Below, in pieces: positions 4,750-5,639 of a stretch of 5,639 nt of DNA (position 1 is its first letter; the number at the start of each line of letters is the position of its first letter). The notes below the pieces were generated by a model, which saw only the letters and a program-made list of their open reading frames with translations, made no database searches and was not told the DNA's origin. The position numbers and the translations under genes were made by a program. The DNA comes from an uncultured Ruminococcus sp. GTDB taxonomy: Bacteria; Bacillota; Clostridia; Oscillospirales; Ruminococcaceae. The stretch spans positions 1 to 5,639 of the forward strand of contig USCU01000083.1 in NCBI GenBank assembly GCA_900553335.1, in the 5' to 3' direction.

Positions 4750-5612
4750 ATGTGCAAAAAAATTTATGTGCTGCTATTGGCACTTGTTCTCCTTTCAGGC
4801 TGTTCTTCAGGAGAAGCTTCGGGCAGCTCACAAATGACTACAGAAAACAAAGCTTCATCCGAACCAACAGCAAACAGCACACAAAAGGTTTCCCTTTGCG
4901 CTGTCGGAGATAATCTTATACACGAAACGATCTATGAAGAAGCCGACAGCTTTTCGGGAGAAATCGGCGATGGAAAATATGATTTTCACCCGTTTTACAG
5001 TGAGGTAAAAAGCGATATTGAAAGCTATGATCTTGCTTTCATAAATCAGGAAACTATTGTTGGAGGATCTGAACTGGGGCTTTCGGGATATCCTGTTTTC
5101 AACTCGCCCTATGAGGTTGCAGAGGCTGTAAAAGATACAGGCTTTGACATGGTAAATATGGCTACAAACCATGCTCTTGACATGGGTCAGCAAGGGATTG
5201 ACAATGCTGTTTTGGCATTTGATAATATAAACCTTTGCCATGACGGAGTTTATAAAAACGAAAAAGAAAAAAATTCTGTAAGCATAATAGAGAAAAATGG
5301 AATAAAGTTTTCTCTGGTGTCCTTTACTGAAAGCACAAACGGTATCACAGCTCCAAACAGCTACAGTATATCAACCTTTGACGATGACGAGTATATCAAA
5401 CAAAAAATCAAAAGTGCAAAGGCAGTTTCCGATGTAGTAATAGTTTCAGCGCACTGGGGAACCGAAAACAGCTTTGAAACAAACGATTTTCAAGAATATT
5501 ACTCTCAATTTCTAGCAGACTGCGGTGCAGACATTATAATCGGAACCCATCCGCACACTATCCAGCCTATCAAATGGATAGACGCATCTGACGGCAGGAA
5601 GGTTATCTGCGC
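4750..5612 (+). CDS. CapA-like (PGA_cap) lipoprotein, C-terminus missing
   Basis: The 3'-partial gene has 287 complete native codons, then adapter. It starts MCKKIYVLLLALVLLSGC: a lipoprotein signal with lipobox LSGC and modified Cys18, followed by a Ser/Thr-rich linker to about residue 45. The product would sit on the outer face of the membrane. The rest resembles the CapA/poly-gamma-glutamate synthesis family, which has a metallophosphatase-like fold. Candidate metal ligands are visible in order: AVGDN (51-55), INQE (98-101, usually NLE), NHALDMG (140-146), SAHWG (233-237) and GTHPH (265-269). The last native residues VICA fit the family's usual strand before a SLGNF motif. AAAGGA (4737-4742) is 7 nt before the ATG. 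The link to polyglutamate capsule is not established; many clostridial members have no known substrate. No capB/capC neighbours are present here. Confidence 0.88.
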
Positions 5613-5639
5613 CTGTCTCTTATACACATCTGACGCTGC
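5613..5639 (+). other. Nextera transposon-end/adapter sequence (not genomic)
   Basis: Bases 5613-5631 read CTGTCTCTTATACACATCT, the 19-base Tn5 mosaic end used in Nextera libraries, and 5632-5639 read GACGCTGC, the first eight bases of the read-1 arm that follow it. The match is to a known reagent sequence over all 27 bases, so this is untrimmed adapter and the contig truly ends at 5612. The in-frame tail CLLYTSDA seen in the CapA-like protein is an artefact. Confidence 0.97.

Noticed and set aside
4855..5241. A 128-residue open frame on the minus strand within the CapA-like gene
   Set aside because: It lies wholly inside a frame with a recognisable lipobox and CapA motifs, so it is an antisense shadow.

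Overview
The window looks like a chromosomal fragment from a low-to-moderate GC member of the Firmicutes (Clostridia, gut Oscillospiraceae/Lachnospiraceae type). This is an inference from three things: AGGAGG-type ribosome sites before almost every gene, SigA-like promoters with TTGACA/TATAAT boxes, and the protein families present. It appears to be the end of an assembled contig. The last 27 bases are not genomic but match the Nextera transposon end plus adapter, so genuine sequence stops at about 5612.

Left half, minus strand (1-2248). Reading 5'->3' on that strand: an unrecognised 194-aa protein (2248-1664), a family I inorganic pyrophosphatase (ppa, 1601-1071), a textbook promoter (TTGACA-17-TATAAT, 997-969), a DUF4867 protein (919-284), and the N-terminal 80 residues of an L-fucose/L-arabinose isomerase-family protein running off the left edge (240-1). 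The first two probably share a transcript. The last two form a separate sugar-metabolism operon driven by the consensus promoter.

Centre (2249-2523). This divergent intergenic region is rich in inverted repeats: four hairpin-forming elements and two or three candidate promoters facing both ways. It leads into a 50-codon, single-helix membrane microprotein on the plus strand (2524-2676).

Right half, plus strand (2524-5612). The microprotein is followed by rmuC (2739-4091), a hairpin that may act as a terminator, a promoter at 4151-4179, a six-helix membrane protein resembling an ECF-transporter S component (4224-4736), and 13 bases later a CapA-like lipoprotein with a metallophosphatase-type fold (4750 onward, truncated by the adapter). 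The last two genes are probably one operon.

I see no phage, CRISPR, insertion sequence, tRNA or rRNA, and no clear novel multi-gene system. The points that most deserve a second look are the structured leader before the microprotein, a hairpin arm downstream of rmuC with two mutually exclusive partners, the cupin-like motif pattern of the DUF4867 protein beside a sugar isomerase, and the adapter contamination.
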